Origin: Entoloma clypeatum
Lineage: Eukaryota > Basidiomycota > Agaricomycetes > Agaricales > Entolomataceae
Assembly (NCBI GenBank): GCA_963565915.1
Contig: OY751487.1
Coordinates: 2,046,001-2,110,000, forward strand
Length of the DNA: 64,000 nucleotides
Direction: 5' to 3'
This document shows positions 52,926 to 64,000 of this stretch, one piece after another. A model generated the notes under the pieces. That model worked only from the letters and a program-made list of their open reading frames with translations, ran no database searches and was not told the origin of the DNA. Every line of letters begins with the position of its first letter. Within the stretch, counting starts at the first letter, position 1. The translations under genes and the position numbers were made by a program.

Positions 52926-55900
52926 CTATAGGCATAATAAGGGGCCCGGTTTCTCTGGATACGTGGAGTGGAAGTCCGCAACTAAGTCCATCATGTGTTC
53001 GAGTTCCATGGCAGGTAGCCAGGACTGTTCCTCATTGGTTCCTTCATGGCCTAGCCAACAGACTAGATAGAGCAGTTTGCAAGAACGACACTGATCCAAT
53101 TTGGTGTCAAGGATTTTGGTGATTTCATATTCCACTTCTCCTTCAACGTTGATCGGAGGAGGCGGAGTTACTGTCCGGTTCAGAATGATGTTTGGAACAG
53201 ATGGCTCCAGCATGGAGATGTGGAATACTGGGTGAACACCGCATATGGTGTCCAGAAGTCGGAGGGTGTAAGAGTGTGTACCATTCCTGGCAAGGATGTC
53301 AAAGAGGCCAAGGTACTTTTCATACAGCTTTTTGGAGGGTCGTGTAGTGCGGAAAAACTTGGCCTTCACAAACGCCTGCTGTCCTACTTCAAGTGGAGGG
53401 GACAGAGCACGCCGGAGATCGGCAGGGCCTTGATAGCATTGTTGAGCTTCTAGGATTGTAGATTTGGGCTCTTGGTGAAGCTCGTCCAGGTCTACAACGA
53501 ATTGTCGGGCACGGGCAGATGCGAGGTCATGCTCTGGATGGACGGAGAGGTTCAGATGGTAACCTTTGTTGGCAAAGAAGGGTGAGATCCCGGTCGTAGC
53601 ACTTGGAGTATTGTTGTATGCAAACTCCGCAAGTGGAAGTAGCTCGGACCAGTTGTCCTGCTGATAGTTGCAGAAAATGTGGAGGTACTGTTCCAAGGTT
53701 TGGTTGGTACGTTCAGTTTGACCATCGCCTTCAGGATGATAGCCAGAGGTGAAGTGCAGAGTCATGTTGAGGGCTTTTCCGAGGGAGCGAAAAAGCGGGA
53801 GACGAACTCCGGGCCTTGATCAGAGGTGACATGTTCCGGTACTCCGTGCTTGGAGAACACATGCAAGATGAACGAGGTGGCTAGATCTTCAGAGGTGCAG
53901 TGGATTGTAGTCAGAACAAAAATGGTTTGTTTAGTCATTCAGTCAACAATAACAAGGATTGAGTCAAAACCACCAGAGGTCAGAAGTGTCTCGATGAAGT
54001 CTATGGATATGGAGTTCCACGGAAGGTTTGGAACTGGGAGTTGCTTGAGCATACCATAGGGCTTGTGGTGTTGAGGTTTAGAGTGCACGCAAGTGGTGCA
54101 GGATTTGCAATACTTTTTGACAAAGTCTTGAACACCAGGCCAAGTATAATCTTGTTGAATGAGACTAACTGTCTTGTTCTGTCCAGGGTGTCTGGAGAGA
54201 ATATGGTTATGCTTGTTGCGGAGGATGCGGAGTCAGAGGTCATTGGAGTCGGGGACATAGATGCGACCACTATGATGGAGGAAACAATCGGAGTCTACAG
54301 ATCAGTGTGGTTTGGGTTCCTTGAGATGGTCAGCATAGATTGGGTTGGATGGGAGTGAACAGAGGATGTCGGAATGTAGCTGTTCGATGTCCATGATGAC
54401 TGTGGCGCAGAGAACGGGGTTGAACAACTCCATAGCTTGGAGAGATGCGGACAGCTGTTCTTGGAAAAAGACTGGTTGGAAGTTGCTTGGATTTACCGAC
54501 ACTATTCCCCTCTTTTGGAATAGATGTCCCATTGTCTAGTCAAAGAGTCCGGCTTGGTACCGAGACATCCAGGGCAGAAGCGAATCAAGAGGTTGAACTG
54601 AGAGAGGAACTCGGACCACCGGGCCTGTCGGCAGGTGAGAACCTTTGTAGTGGCAAAGTACTCCAGGTTCTTGTCGTTGGTGACAACATTGATCAGAGCA
54701 GCGGAGCCTTCAAGGTAATGTTGCCATACCTTGAATGCTTCATGGATGGCAAGTAACTCCTTGTTGTGTGTGTCATAGTTGAGTTCCGGGGCGGTGAAGG
54801 TGTGGGAGTGGAACACTACTGGGTGTATCTTCTCGTCGGAGGTCCGGATGGACGAAATAGCACCAAGTGCATAGTCGGAGGCATCCATCTTGATGATAAT
54901 AGGTCGATCAGGAATCCAATGAGTGAGGACCGGTGCTTTGGTAAAAGCGAGTTTCAACTCATTGAATGCACTCTGTGCGGAGTCGGAGAAACAGAACGGA
55001 GTACCCTTCTGGGTGAGTCAGGTGAGCAGAACAATGATGTCCAAATAACCGTGAATGAAACGTCAATAGAAATTTGTGAATCCAAGGAAAGACTGTACGT
55101 CCTTCACTTTTCAAGGTTCAGGCCACTCTTGAATGGTCTTCACCTTGGTTTCGGACATGCAGAGACCGGAGGGAGAAAGGATGAAACCAAGATATTTGAC
55201 TGTGTTGACAGAAAATTCGCACTTGTCGGAGCGGACATAGACTCCGTTCTTGCGGAGACATCGGAGAACTTCCTTGACATCGTCGGGGTGCTTGGTGGGG
55301 TCGTCGGAGTAAATGAGAATGTTGTCGAGGTAGACCACCACTGTAACATCGAGGAGGTCACTGAAGATATCATTCACAAATCGCTGAAAAGTGGCAGGGG
55401 CATTGGATAGTCCAAAAGGCATAACAAGCCATTCAAACGATCCGTAACGAGTGCGGAAAGCGGTTTTCCATTCATCTCCATCGGCAATGTGGACAAGATG
55501 ATATGCATGCTGGAGATCAAGAGTGGTATAAACACACGCTTTTCTGGCAGTGGAAAGGAGGTCGGAGATGAGTGGAAGAGGGTAGCGATCCTTCTTGGTA
55601 ACTTTGTTCAGGCCCCGATAGTCAACGCACAGGTGGAGGGAACCGTCCTTCTTTCAGACAAAGAGCACCGGAGCACCATGCGGAGAGCGAGAGGGGCGAA
55701 TGAAACCAATGGCCAAATGTTCGTCTATGAAGTTTCGCAGGGCAGATAGTTTGGATTGTGAAATGGAGTACATAGGGCCAATAGGGGGAGTCGATCCGTC
55801 TTCTAACTCAATGCGGAGGTCATACGGACGATGCAGAGCGAGAGTGACTGCTTTTGTCTTGTTAAAAACATCGGCAAAATTGTGATATTCCTCTGGGATA

Positions 55901-56222
55901 TGGGAGAGGTCCGGAGGTTCCTCAGACATGGAAGCAGATTGGGCAGAGATCATGTGGTCGGAGAGGTGAATTCGGAAAGATTGGGCATCTGGAAGTTTGC
56001 AAGCACGCACAAATGTGGCTGCATTTATCAATGCAATATTTGGAACATCCGGAGTTGCAGCAGGTGTGCCAGAGTCAGAGGTCGGAGTATCAGGAGAGGT
56101 CTGCGGAGGTAGCGGAGCTGACCTGGCAGAAGACGTCAAGGTCAGAGACTCCTTCAAGAGCTGTGGACGGAAAGTAATACTGCCCAATACCCAGTCAATC
56201 ATAGGATTGTAGCAGGTGAGCC
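52926..56222 (-). pseudogene. Element E pol (PR end, RT, RH, INT, chromodomain), multiple breaks
   Basis: Starts abruptly at NPMIDWVLGSITFRPQLL beside the truncated [23 protein letters not shown] and [10 protein letters not shown] (second catalytic Asp is Asn); RNase H KMDASDYALGAISS (Glu-Thr-Asp changed to Lys-Met-Asp); integrase YHPEGDGQTERTNQTLEQ; chromodomain YEITKILDTKLDQCRS, LLYLVCWLGHEGTNEEQSW. Stops and shifts around 55000-55110, 54480-54530 and 53760-54000. Ends PGPLLCL at 52926. The damaged catalytic residues show it is dead. Confidence 0.9.
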
Positions 56223-56813
56223 AGCCAATGTATGTGTTGCACCGCCATTTGTTGGATAAGGTGTCCCAGTTTCAGAAGGTTGGAGGAGAGGTTGGAGGTG
56301 CAGAGGTTCTCGGAGAGATCTCAGTGAGGAACACGCTGACATGGAAGTGGTCAGACGACGTCGGAGTTGTGACTTGGACACAGTACTGAGCTCGTCAATG
56401 GAGGAGGAGGAGCAGAAGATGATGATGTCGTCGGCGTATTGTACCACGGCGAGGATCTCTGGCATGAACTGAGAGTAGAGGAGTGAACTTGGTTGATATT
56501 CAAACTGAGGAACTACAGGTATGGTATGAGCTTAAATATCCAAATGTGATTACTTTATGGAGATGGTTGGAGTAGGTCCAGAGTTGTGGCATAAGTTGCC
56601 AGTGACTGTATCGAACATCGGAGATGTTGGTCAGCGGACCATGCGGAAAAGGCGATGCATGAGTAAACAGGAATATGTAGATGAAATGCATGAAGGCATG
56701 GAGTTATGAATATGAAATGCAAGATGGCAACATGCGGAGATGCGGAGGTAACAGATGTCTGGAATATCGGAGGATGATCGGAGTGGATCAGAGACTCAGA
56801 GATGGATATAACA
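56223..56813 (-). repeat. Element E 5' LTR, truncated
   Basis: Aligns with 51455-52044 throughout. It lacks the last ~120 bp (U5 end) of the LTR, where it joins pol at GAGCCAG/CCAATG. More TG/CA than the left copy. Confidence 0.85.
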
Positions 56814-56818
56814 AGAAG

Positions 56819-57147
56819 CGACATAATGCTGACAGCTGACATAGTTTGATTCTTGGCGAGGCAAATTTTATTGGATGACGACGAGGTGTACAATACTTTT
56901 GTAAGAATCCCAGGATCGATGTGGGAGAAATTGATGTATGGTGCATGCTTAACAAACATCATGCATTTGACCAAAGCCCTGTAGCCAAGATTATAGTGAG
57001 GGAAATAGGAGGGAAACTAAACAACGTACACGAGCTCTTCCTCCAGGAGATTCCTTTCAATTTCATGGAATGGAGCGCGGAAGATCATACCATGTGTCAT
57101 GGCAGAAAAGGGCTGGATAACAAGGCCAGGAATACTGAAATGGCGGG
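56819..57147. other. Downstream flank of element E; no gene supported
   Basis: Continues the locus that E interrupted. Short plus-strand frames (56921-57151) show no domain. Confidence 0.4.
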
Positions 57148-59414
57148 TTAGGAAGAAGGACATGCGCAAGATGATAATAAAGATTTATCCATGGCATCAG
57201 CACCAAGGGATGGACTGGAGGAGGGGTGAGCACTGGCATCGACACGTCCCACCCCACCCTCACTTTTGGACCGCTCAGCCTCGCCATCGGAAGCAGTGCC
57301 AGACTCTGCGTCAGAAACCTGATTATCAGGAACAATACTGAAGACAAAAATCAGATGACATGGCAAGAGAAGTGGAGACAAAATCACTGACAAGCCGTCC
57401 AATGTTTCATTGCTGTCATCGGCTCCAACATTGATGTTGGGTTCAGCATCGACAGATGCACCATCTGATAGAGCCTCGTCATTGAGGAGGGCCCTGAAAT
57501 GAATAAACCAATATGCATAAATGTTATGGCGATAGCCTACAATCAGTGCAAGGTCCTAGTTAGTCACATGGGTTCATACTGTTTCCACACAAGTCCCTCA
57601 GTAGGATGACTTGTTCAAGATCAGCTAGTTCCTCAGAAGGACGACTCGGTTTGGGGTCTGGCAGAGCTAAGTCCTCGCAAGGCACTTAGTTGGAGAGCAT
57701 TCGAAGAAGAGACAAGTAAGTGTTGTATGCCTAGGTCAAGCTAAGGACCTCTACTCTAAGGTTACAGGTCTTATATATGTTATCCTATGGCTATAAATAA
57801 GTAGGTGCTGCACAGGAGCTAAATAGGCCATTGGTTAGTTAGTTGTTTCAAGGTGGCTGTGGCATAGGAGTCAGAGATAAGGCCTCAAGGCTGTGAGTCA
57901 GAGATAACAAGTGAAAATGTATCTAAAAGGGGAATCGTCCGAGTCGATGTGAGTCATAGCGCTGATAGGGGGGACATGTGTCCCAGGGTCGTCGGAGTTA
58001 AGTGAAACGGGGTTTGATAAGGATCAAGGGTTGAGGGGTCATGTGAAGGTGCATAGGAAGAGGATGAAAAGTGTAACAGTGAACATACATAGAAGGCAGG
58101 GCTGAGGCAGTGACTGTACAAAGTTGAAAAGGAGATGACCTGAAAGAGAAGAAAATCAGCAAGAGGTCGTGGGAAGTATCAAGAGCACATACATTAACTC
58201 TGACAGGTGGGGAAGATCATCATCATCATCATTGAAATCAACAATGCAATGAGTTTTCTTCCCCTTCTTTACAGGTGAAGCGGTTTTTTCAGTGATGCAT
58301 GAAGATTTCAGCCTTTCTCTAACAGTCAGAGATGCAGAGAAAGCATGAGAAGGTATGCACACTAACTCTGATGGATGAGGAAGATCTTCATCATCAGAAC
58401 TGGCGACATGAGCTTTCTTGCCCTTCTTTACAGGTGAAACGGCTTTCTCAGCGACACGCAAAGATTCTGGCTTTTTCCTAATAGTCTGGACTCCATGAGA
58501 GAGAGATAAACAGTCAAGAAATATAAATCAACTCAGAAACAGAGTTGGCAAAGACGTGATCCAACGACAATATGATGGTTGCCTTCATGAGAGGGTGTTT
58601 GGTCATGGTTTGAGCTGAGGTCCTATATCAATGCATGAGTCAGTACTCAAAAGTCTGGCATGACGCAAGATGGTAACAAACAGGATAGCATCAGATAGCC
58701 TAGCTTTTTCCATCCTGGTAATAGCGTGCCTGGCCAAACATCAATGCTTCTACATAGAGAGTGAGATAATGAAGCACATACTGGGAGCGGTGGATGGGCC
58801 TACGAGAGAGCGAAAGGTCATTGAGAAAAAGGGTGGGCAAAAAAAAAACATACATTGGATGGTTAGCGGCAAAGGTTCCACTGGGCGCCCTGGTCCCAAG
58901 CATGTCAGAGAATGGTTATAGAAGTAAGAAGAGGAACGGTACATGGTGACAGAGCCAATGGTGAGAGAACACTCCAGAGTAACAGGGCAAGAAACCATCA
59001 TGGCAGGTAAAGCACTAAAAGCTGGGCTCCCTGGCGCAACTTTGTGGCCCTTTTTCTTTGGCGAGGACAGCACCTCGGACTCGCTAGCAGTAGGTATGAC
59101 TTAGTAAAAACATTAAAGCTGGCTTGACTAGCCTTTCTCTTGACAGAGCTGGGTGATGTCATCAGCATTGAGAGATGCTCTTGCTTGACTTGAGGTTTTG
59201 TGGCTTGGGCTATGATATCTGTGAATGACCTGAAGAGATGTGATGAGTTAGAGCGATTTGGCCATGAAGGAGAAAAGCATATCTTTTGTGGTTCAGAGCA
59301 GTGTGGATATTGGAGGACATTCTGAACAAGACTATTAAAATAATGAAATGAAGAAAGAATGAGTACCAACCCTTGGACGACCTTGGATGGCTTTGAAGCA
59401 GCTTTGGGTGGCAT
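57148..59414 (-). pseudogene. Lineage-expanded Agaricomycete protein of unknown function (damaged)
   Basis: Minus-strand pieces in order: MPPKAASKPSKVVQG at 59414 with an intron (GTTGGT...TTCAG), SFTDIIAQATKPQVKQEHLS, SESEVLSSPKKKGHK, SPAFSALPAMMVSCPVTLE, TIGSVTMYRSSSYFYNHSL, GPGRPVEPLPLTIQC, then two copies of an EKxxSPVKKGKK...DLPHxSEL unit (58440-58190) and an acidic end with DNQVSDAESGTASDGEAER (57330-57270). Frames change around 59080 and 58830, so it looks broken, though unresolved introns may explain part. The K-rich/acidic composition suggests a nuclear protein. I recall similar multi-copy hypothetical proteins in Agaricales but no function. About 600 bp upstream, a second unknown gene runs the other way. 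Confidence 0.5.
57560..57960. other. Unannotated stretch, possibly a solo LTR within the damaged gene region
   Basis: CT-rich leader with three CTCAG/CCTCAG repeats, and a TATA-like GGCTATAAATAAGTAGG at 57787-57803. No paired copy, clear TG...CA ends or target duplication found. It interrupts the minus-strand unknown gene and could be a promoter-bearing remnant. Confidence 0.3.
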
Positions 59415-60023
59415 GGTGAATGACATGGTGAACAAGATGGAGTGCGGTGTTTTGCTCTTTTGGGGGAAGCAATGGATAAATGAAAGAAATTGTGTGTTGT
59501 GTACTTTTTGAAGGTGAGGCGTGCAAGAAAAGAGACACGCATGGCCGTGGACTCCGAGCGAGTCACAACAGAGGCGAAGACCGAAGCGTTAAAGCTATCA
59601 ACTGTGAATGACAATAGTATAAGAGCTGTCATTGAGGATCCACAGAAGAACACAAATTAGGCACCCACAGGCCATTTCAGATTCGCTTGAGGCAGGACCA
59701 AAGTACAGAAATTTGAAGGTAGTCACAGCAAAGAGAGACAATATGGACAAGCTAATGTAGAGATAGAAAAGGCATGAATGAAATGTGTCAGTGAGATTGG
59801 AGATATTCCAGATTGGGTACTAAAGCAAACGAATGTAGAGACGGTTTCTAGAATACTGATGAGAACCAAGGGCAGATCAAGAAATGGAAATACAAAGGAT
59901 AGGCACCGTCGGACTTACTGTGCATGAGAAGATGGTGGGGGAACAGAGATAAGGGACAAGACCATCTTGGCCTTTTGCAGATACAAACCAGCCATTCCAC
60001 AACAGATGGTGCCATCTCAATAG

Positions 60024-61316
60024 ATGGACAAAAACTATGACTTGGAGGGAGCTTGTGAGTTTATTGATCAAGGCAAAGAAATTATTGGACTGACCAGGGT
60101 ACTATGCAATCTAGGTGTGGTGTTAGAGGTGCTGTCAAAAGAGGACGCCATGAGTGGCGATAGGGAACTTGCAGACCTATGCAATGTGAGTAGAGATCTC
60201 AAGAAACCATTCGCTGGCCTGCTAACATACATCTGTTAAGGTTGGTCCAAATGCGGAGAAAGGTGTGGATGTGATGTTAACCAACCAACCGACTTGCTGG
60301 CATATGATGAAAACTGTGACAGAAGGTAGGGGGAATGATGACTTGTCCCTCCTAGAGGAAATGGTGTATGTATTGTGTGGTGTTATTGTAGGGAGGAAAT
60401 TACCGCCTGTTCCTGAAAGGTGAGTAGGAAGAAGTGATGAAGATAGTCAAACTGATATACAAATAGCAAGAAAGCGGAACATTTACAACAAGAGGTCACT
60501 CTCGCAGGGTTGGGAATGGCGACCTTCCAACACACAGTCAAAGCCGTACAAAACATATATGGCAAGTTTGAACACAAATTCAAAGAGGAACAACTGGAGG
60601 GAATGGACATTGTGAAGAGCAATGAGGGATTCGGCATGATGATCCAGGTTGAAAATCGGTATTTGACTCCTCACAGGGATGCATCGCAGGCCAAAGCGAT
60701 GACTATCGACAAATGGATTGATCTGTGCGGACAGTTTATATCCTTGATCAAAACAGGCCACTATTTTCATGGCAAGGACAACAACACTCAGTATTATGCT
60801 TGTGCGGGGATGGATGAAATGGGTTGCTGGTACGATCTTATGTTTCTGAATAGTCATGCTAGGCTTTGATGATCTTCAGCTTTAAAAAGCTCAATCCAAA
60901 GGTGTTCCACATAGGGGACATGGTACAAGTCAAAATATCCTGTATTGCTGTCCCAACAAAAGATGGAAAACAGAAACTCAAGGCAATCCTGAGGTCGATT
61001 GCACTCCTTGATGACATGTTTGCCAAGGTGAGCTTCTGAGAAAAATTGAGAAATGTCACCTGACAAGGTTGAACAGAAAGCAGCAATCAGACATCAACAA
61101 GTGATGGCAATTGCAGAGACGTTGAACAGAAGTGGGGTGGGAGGAATTGTGCATCTTAAGAGGAGAGTTGGGTATGAAACGACATACACGAAGGACGTGA
61201 AAAGCCCACATGGGATAAGTGAAGGAACGGCGCAGGTGATGGATGTTGACTCTGTTGCGAAAAACAAAGGTGGAGAAACAGAGAAGGATAAAAAGAGAAT
61301 GAATGGTTTAGACTAG
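60024..61316 (+). CDS. Lineage-expanded Agaricomycete protein of unknown function (integrity uncertain)
   Basis: Plus-strand exons: MDKNYDLEGACEFIDQGKE at 60024; a middle block with NQPTCWHMMKTVTEGRG and LLEEMVYVLCGVIVG (60270-60400); from about 60505 GMATFQHTVKAVQNIYGKFE, EGMDIVKSNEGFGMMIQVE, AMTIDKWIDLCGQFISLIKT and YYACAGMDEMGCWYDLMFLN; then KVFHIGDMVQVKISCIAVPT, KLKAILRSIALLDDM (60895-61028); last block ending HLKRRVGYETTYTKD and KKRMNGLD. The GDMVQVKISC...LRSIALLD block resembles a repeated hypothetical family of Agaricomycetes. A TGA at 60867 separates two blocks unless spliced out, so this may be a pseudogene. It is divergent from the 59414 gene. Confidence 0.5.
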
Positions 61317-61775
61317 GTTGACTACCATCAAATTCCTGCATGTGTATTGCTTGGAATCTAGTACACAACGGTTTGGCTTTAGCAAGCACAATAGATGGTG
61401 CAAAATTTGTAGGTTGACTTGATTGAACACGTGATGTATATAGGGAAGGGACACGTGCCCGGCGACCAAACCGAACCGGTAACTGAGCACGATATTAGAC
61501 GCAAAGCTGTCCGGAAATACCGAGTTCTCGTAAACTCGAACTCGGAACCAGGGTATGACAGCTACTACACCTACAGACCGCTACTGACACATGTGGATGT
61601 AATTACTGTGTTCAACTGGGGGGAGGGTCAAAATACTACGGGGGTGGCAGCAACATTCAACGTGGCACAATAAGAGTGATACAAGTCAGTGAAAACCGCG
61701 CGCCGTTAGTCAAACCGCGTGACATGACATTTCTGGGTGACCATTTATTTTTTGTACAATTTGACCGTCATAGCC
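61317..61775. other. Intergenic, PEX6 promoter region
   Basis: About 460 bp. A short open frame (61419-61673) has no recognisable features. Confidence 0.5.
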
Positions 61776-64000
61776 ATGTGTCTCCTCTTTTGCTCTCAGG
61801 CATCTGCACGGCTCACTAGCGCTGCCTTTACCCTCAAAAGCCATCCGGACAAGGCAGGTTCTGACACTGTTCTCGTGGGCAAGACCCTTTGGTATTCTAT
61901 CCATCCCGCCTCCGACCCTGGAATAAGCCGCTGTTTATCAATACAGTCGCTGCACGGGCGTATTCCCCGAAAGAATTCATGTTTGGGCGCCATAACCTGC
62001 TTCGCATTTCTTGACGAAGAGGTGTGTTCCCTCTTCACCCCCAAATAAATGACTCAACCTTTGAGCAAGGTAGATGAATTGGCCATCCCCCCCATATGGC
62101 TCAAGGACTATCCTCACATATTCTCGAAATCTCATCCAATAACAGCACCTTCCCTCCTCCTCGTGCCGTCGGAACCTTCGTTGCTTTCTGAGGTTATCGT
62201 CGCCGCTCTCTCCACCCACGCATATCAGGTGGCCCGTTTAGATTCCGTTTTGGAGACTTGGCTCTCGTCGGAAAACCTGATACTTCGTCACGGAGCTGTT
62301 TATGTTTTCACGTCTGAACAATTACTCCCAAATGGCACTCCTTCTACTCCTACTCCTCCCAAACCCCTTCAATACCGTCTCGATATAGTTGAGCCTGTGT
62401 TACAAGGCATCGCACGTAAAGGACATACCAAATTCATCATGACACTCTCTAAACAAAACGATGGATCCGCAGCCCCGGAAACAGACAACGATTTCGAGGG
62501 CATTGAAATCGGAGAAGCTTTCCTTGCTAATTCTACCTTTTCCCCTGGTTTCGGCTCTGCCGAGGTCTCTTCCTCCCCCTTGATCAATGGATATTCAGCG
62601 CCTCAGGACACTTCAAAAATTCCCGGTTCGGCGTTTAACACTAGAAAACTCCTGCAGACGGTCGAATGTCAAGGCGACCAGTTCACTCTCTATGTCCGCA
62701 CAGCAGATCTTGGTCGCGTTGGTATGCTGAACGGAGATTGGGTAAGTCGGTCGGTGACCTCGGTGAGAATATGATAATCCATATTTCTGCGCAAGGGAGT
62801 GGCTCGTTCAATCATCGCAACAAACCCTCGGTTGGTTCGCATCATAGCAGATGACGACTTGGTCGATGTCAGGTATCCATCTCAATACATCCGTATTTTA
62901 CTTGTCTCACCATTGAGTTGAACTGATGCAGCGGGTTTGTGGCAGGTTCCCCGATCCTCTTATACAACCTGCGTTCTCCGTCTTCATCTGAGCCATCGAG
63001 TCAAATATCTTGCGAAATATCCCTCCACTCAAGTCCCTTTGGTTCGAAGGAACCTGCAATTCCCATTGCTCGGACAGTAACAGTTGCTCGAGTAGCTTCT
63101 CCGTTGTCCGTGAACCGGAGATACCAAACTCTCTTTCTCAAATCCTTGAAATCGTATTTCAGTGACGGAAGATCTGTTGTGAAAAAGGGTGATATCATTG
63201 CGGTCGCTTTTGATTCGAGCGGTTTGAGCTATCCTAGAGTAACCAACAATGACGATGTTGCCGGTTTTGCGGAAGACCTCGACTATAGGTAAGCTTAAAT
63301 GTTCGTTGCGGCGTCTCTACTGAAGCCAGCCGCATTTTCGCATCAGGCCTCCAGGTTTCCCATCATCTCCCAACGAGATAGTCTTTTTCTGCGTCACAAA
63401 TATTGAACATGATGTGATGAAGACGGACTCTAACCCTGACCTGTATGTCAGTTCAACGACAGGTGAGCTGGGATGCTGGTTGGATCCTACCATCACTCGA
63501 ATGGTCCAAACGGGTGTCGAACATTGTTGGATTCCTGAGATTGGAACCTACCTTGAATCAGGTAAAACTCATCTTGAGGTCATCTTTGAATCACTCGACA
63601 ATAATTTAACGACTACCTTGCAGCTAGCCCCAGGGCACTATTGTCAACCTTGATAGCGCTACCATACTCGCATCTTCTAGGACCTATTGGTAGTTTTGAC
63701 AAGCTCTTGCAAATCGCCTCCGCGGTATCAGCACAGTGTGCCGCTGACTATGATTTGAATCTATCCGTGCTCCTCAAGGGTGCTCGAGGAACAGGGAAGT
63801 TCACCACTGCATTCTGGGTCGCTGAGCGATTAGGCATGCATCTGTTGGAGGCACGATCCAATCTATTTGTTATTATAAAAAGGCTCACCGCCCGCAGATC
63901 AATTGCTACGATCTTGTTAGGGAAAACGATGTAAAAACCGAGGGCATCCTCCGGGCACGCTTCGACAACGCTCGGAATTCTTCCCCGTGTATCTGTGTGA
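61776..64000 (+). CDS. PEX6: PEX6, peroxisomal AAA ATPase, 5' part (3' cut by window)
   Basis: N-terminal domains and start of the first AAA ring domain. PEX6 with PEX1 extracts ubiquitinated PEX5 from the peroxisomal membrane. Order seen: ARLTSAAFTLKSHPDKAG, LHGRIPRKNSC, an intron 62022-62069 (GTGTGT/CAAG) that removes an apparent TAA, VDELAIPPIWLKDYPH, VLQGIARKGHTKFIMTLS, RTADLGRVGMLNGDW, GFVAGSPILLYNLRSP, ARTVTVARVASPLS, EIVFFCVTNIEHD, TGELGCWLDPTITRMVQTG, LNLSVLLKGARGTGKFTT (degenerate D1 Walker A) and NCYDLVRENDVKTEGILRAR. The intron before INCYDL seems to use a GC donor (GAG/GCACGA ... CGCAG). The ATG at 61776 is tentative; a short upstream exon ending before GCATCTGCACGG is possible. 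Confidence 0.92.

Larger units (their letters stand above)
51333..56813 (-). mobile_element. Gypsy element E, decayed, with gag deletion
   Basis: Minus-strand element flanked by AGAAG (51328-51332 and 56814-56818). The complete 3' LTR is at 51333-52044; the 5' LTR (56223-56813) has lost its inner end, together with PBS, gag and the start of protease. LTR copies differ heavily, largely at CG sites (TCGG/TTGG, GCGG/GCAG), so E is old. It contains pol with chromodomain and an antisense gene. Confidence 0.88.

Noticed and set aside
57582..57960. Solo LTR candidate with a TATA-like box
   Set aside because: No second copy, no clear TG...CA boundaries and no target duplication; kept only as a low-confidence note.
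61419..61673. 84-codon plus-strand frame before PEX6
   Set aside because: No recognisable motif and it lies in the expected promoter region.
62046..62048. In-frame TAA in PEX6 suggesting a pseudogene
   Set aside because: A phase-matched intron 62022-62069 (GTGTGT/CAAG) removes it and joins conserved sequence on both sides.

Overview
The window comes from a filamentous basidiomycete, almost certainly an Agaricomycete. Genes carry many 45-60 bp GT-AG introns. The gene set (NTF2, VPS1, TATA-binding protein, ALG3, PEX6, BCS1-like AAA ATPase) is fungal, and the mobile elements include chromodomain Ty3/gypsy, Ty1/copia, a poly(A) LINE and Tc1/mariner elements. Species is not determined. There is one 200-bp run of N (13597-13796).

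1-17.3 kb is a conventional gene-dense housekeeping block. It holds an H1/H5-type winged-helix protein (-), a conserved protein of unknown function (-) sharing a short divergent promoter with NTF2 (+), a decayed six-hairpin (GH88-like) glycosidase (-), a BCS1-like AAA ATPase (+), dynamin-family VPS1 (+), TATA-binding protein cut by the gap and carrying a 1-nt frameshift (+), ALG3 (+) and a PITH-domain protein (+).

17.3-26.5 kb is a repeat graveyard: a TA-flanked 358-bp MITE, degenerate minisatellites, a 2.2-kb TA-flanked inverted-repeat element with a 5'-truncated LINE inside it (15-bp target duplication and poly(A)), two foldback-like elements whose arms are the same 20-mer minisatellite in opposite orientation, and two truncated Tc1-type transposons.

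26.5-56.8 kb is a nest of LTR retrotransposons. Old gypsy element A (-) has been split in its gag by gypsy element B (+, LTRs 30898-31441 and 49598-50140, duplication CAAAC). B was itself hit twice: by copia element C in gag (32174-37990, duplication CCATT) and by gypsy element D in an antisense gene (42489-48627, duplication ATAC). A separate gypsy element E (-) lies at 51333-56813 (duplication AGAAG). A fragment of another gypsy (F) abuts the truncated end of A. LTR divergence gives the order: A and E old, B younger, D (1 difference) and C (none seen) youngest. Every element from A to D has at least one in-frame TGA where a CGA codon is likely, pointing to CpG C-to-T decay.

The most interesting signals are in these elements. 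B and E each carry a spliced gene ANTISENSE to pol, between pol and the 3' LTR; in B it encodes a textbook fungal Zn2Cys6 cysteine spacing. A and B have a primer-binding site complementary to the presumed start of their own transcript, with compensating substitutions between the two (Tf1-like self-priming). A and B share an A-AAA-AAA-TAG gag/pol slip site and D has G-GGA-AAC. C appears to be primed by the anticodon arm of initiator tRNA-Met, as Drosophila copia is.

56.8-61.4 kb has two divergent, damaged genes of unknown function that resemble hypothetical families expanded in Agaricomycetes. 61.8-64 kb is the 5' part of PEX6, cut by the window end.
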